Source: Actinokineospora auranticolor
GTDB lineage: Bacteria > Actinomycetota > Actinomycetes > Mycobacteriales > Pseudonocardiaceae
Length of the DNA stretch: 64,000 nt
Assembly (NCBI RefSeq): GCF_002934265.1
Contig: NZ_PTIX01000003.1
Coordinates: 372,001-436,000 of the forward strand
Direction: 5' to 3'
This document shows positions 63,540-64,000 of this stretch, piece after piece (position 1 is the first letter of the stretch; each line of letters begins with the position of its first letter). Made by a program: the position numbers and the translations under genes. The notes beneath the pieces were generated by a model. The model was not told where the DNA came from, did not search any database, and saw only the letters and a program-made list of their open reading frames with translations.

Positions 63540-63578
63540 CACCGCCCCGGTCCACCACCGGCCCCGGTAGGCGGTGGC
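63540..63578 (+). terminator. hairpin after DUF3499 gene
   Basis: CCACCGCC (63540-63547) pairs with GGCGGTGG (63571-63578), with a smaller CCGGT-ACCGG hairpin inside the loop. It may end the DUF3499 transcript 40 bp past its stop, before manB. Confidence 0.45.
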
Positions 63579-63713
63579 ACGCGGCCGAATCCCGCCGGTC
63601 CCCGGTCCCGGGGCGGACTGACCATCGGCGCGGGCGGACCGCCGGTAGGCTCCTGCACGAGGAAACGCGGGTGGCCGGGAGGCGGTCACCGCCCCGACCC
63701 CTGGGAGTCCCCC

Positions 63714-64000
63714 GTGCGCGACCTGTCCGGTGTCTTCAAGGCGTACGACATCCGCGGCGTGGTGGGTGAGCAGATCGACGCAGACCTCGTGCGGGCCATC
63801 GGCGCCGCCTTCGCCCGACTGGTCGGCGGCACCGCCGTGGTCGTCGGGTACGACATGCGCGACTCCTCCCCGGGCCTGGCCGACGCCTTCGCCGACGGCG
63901 TCACCGACGAGGGCCTCGACGTGGTCAGCATCGGCCTGGCCAGCACCGACATGCTCTACTTCGCCTCCGGCAGCCTCGACCTGCCCGGCGCGATGTTCAC
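63714..64000 (+). CDS. manB: phosphomannomutase/phosphoglucomutase, N-terminal part
   Basis: The first 95 codons of an alpha-D-phosphohexomutase, cut off by the window end. It starts MRDLSGVFKAYDIRGVVGEQ, typical of bacterial ManB/AlgC-type enzymes, with VVVGYDMRDSSPGLADAF (the phosphoserine loop lies further on). It interconverts mannose-6-P and mannose-1-P, feeding ManC. GTG at 63714 follows GGGAG. Order DUF3499-manB matches M. tuberculosis. Confidence 0.92.
   Translation, partial: MRDLSGVFKAYDIRGVVGEQIDADLVRAIGAAFARLVGGTAVVVGYDMRDSSPGLADAFADGVTDEGLDVVSIGLASTDMLYFASGSLDLPGAMF

Overview
The window is high-GC DNA with strong G/C third-position bias and many GTG starts, typical of a filamentous actinomycete. 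The gene set points to the order Pseudonocardiales (Saccharothrix, Lentzea, Actinosynnema, Actinokineospora or Amycolatopsis-like): ESX-associated PE/PPE/EspG-type genes, a TNT-type toxin, WhiB2, the F420 genes fbiA/fbiB, an AccA3/AccD5/AccE acyl-CoA carboxylase and a WbbL-type rhamnosyltransferase. Nothing looks like plasmid or phage; this is chromosomal backbone with accessory insertions. No rRNA, tRNA or CRISPR array was seen.

Layout. (1) 1-6.3 kb: the 3' end of glpD, an XRE-TPR regulator, a small ESX locus (PE-like, PPE-like and an espG carrying an in-frame amber codon), a GNAT acetyltransferase and two DUF1707 proteins. (2) 6.3-11.2 kb: accA3, a lipoprotein-like secreted protein, a dicarboxylate symporter and maf. 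(3) 11.3-22 kb: accessory stretch with a secreted S15 peptidase, an MFS exporter, a repeat-bearing intergenic region, a two-component system, hisN, and an ESX-type toxin operon (YbaB-like, WXG100-like, a 956-residue TNT toxin, a probable immunity gene). (4) 22-27 kb: HMG-CoA lyase, a PH-domain membrane protein, birA, accD5 and accE. (5) 27.4-31.5 kb: gtrA, a sigma/anti-sigma/membrane/extracellular fusion protein, a divergent gene of unknown role and a frameshifted gene remnant. (6) 31.6-38.7 kb: purE, purK, a GT87 mannosyltransferase, DUF1152, three tandem paralogous membrane proteins and fadE25. (7) 38.7-45 kb: accessory, two tandem NB-ARC/TPR STAND ATPases, DinB, an SDR and a TIGR03089 protein. 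(8) 45-64 kb: cell-envelope and F420 block with an LCP ligase, rmlB, rmlD, glycosyltransferases, wbbL, manC, fbiB, fbiA, a site-2 protease, whiB2, a giant GT2, a metallopeptidase, DUF3499 and the start of manB.

From memory, the backbone follows the Mycobacterium tuberculosis order Rv3257c-Rv3285 (manB, DUF3499, metallopeptidase, whiB2, fbiA, fbiB, manC, wbbL, rmlD, LCP, TIGR03089, fadE25, purE, purK, GtrA, PH protein, birA, accD5, accE5, maf, accA3). The PH-birA-accD5-accE block appears inverted and accessory genes are spliced in. BirA biotinylates the AccA3 carrier domain and AccD5/AccE complete the carboxylase. RmlB/RmlD, WbbL, ManC/ManB and the LCP protein supply and attach cell-wall glycans. 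FbiA/FbiB build coenzyme F420.

Most notable: the one-polypeptide sigma factor with its own zinc-finger anti-sigma, membrane span and extracellular domain; the tandem STAND pair; the TNT toxin-immunity unit; the amber-interrupted espG; a new-looking ~75-bp intergenic repeat; and three coupled paralogous membrane proteins of unknown function.
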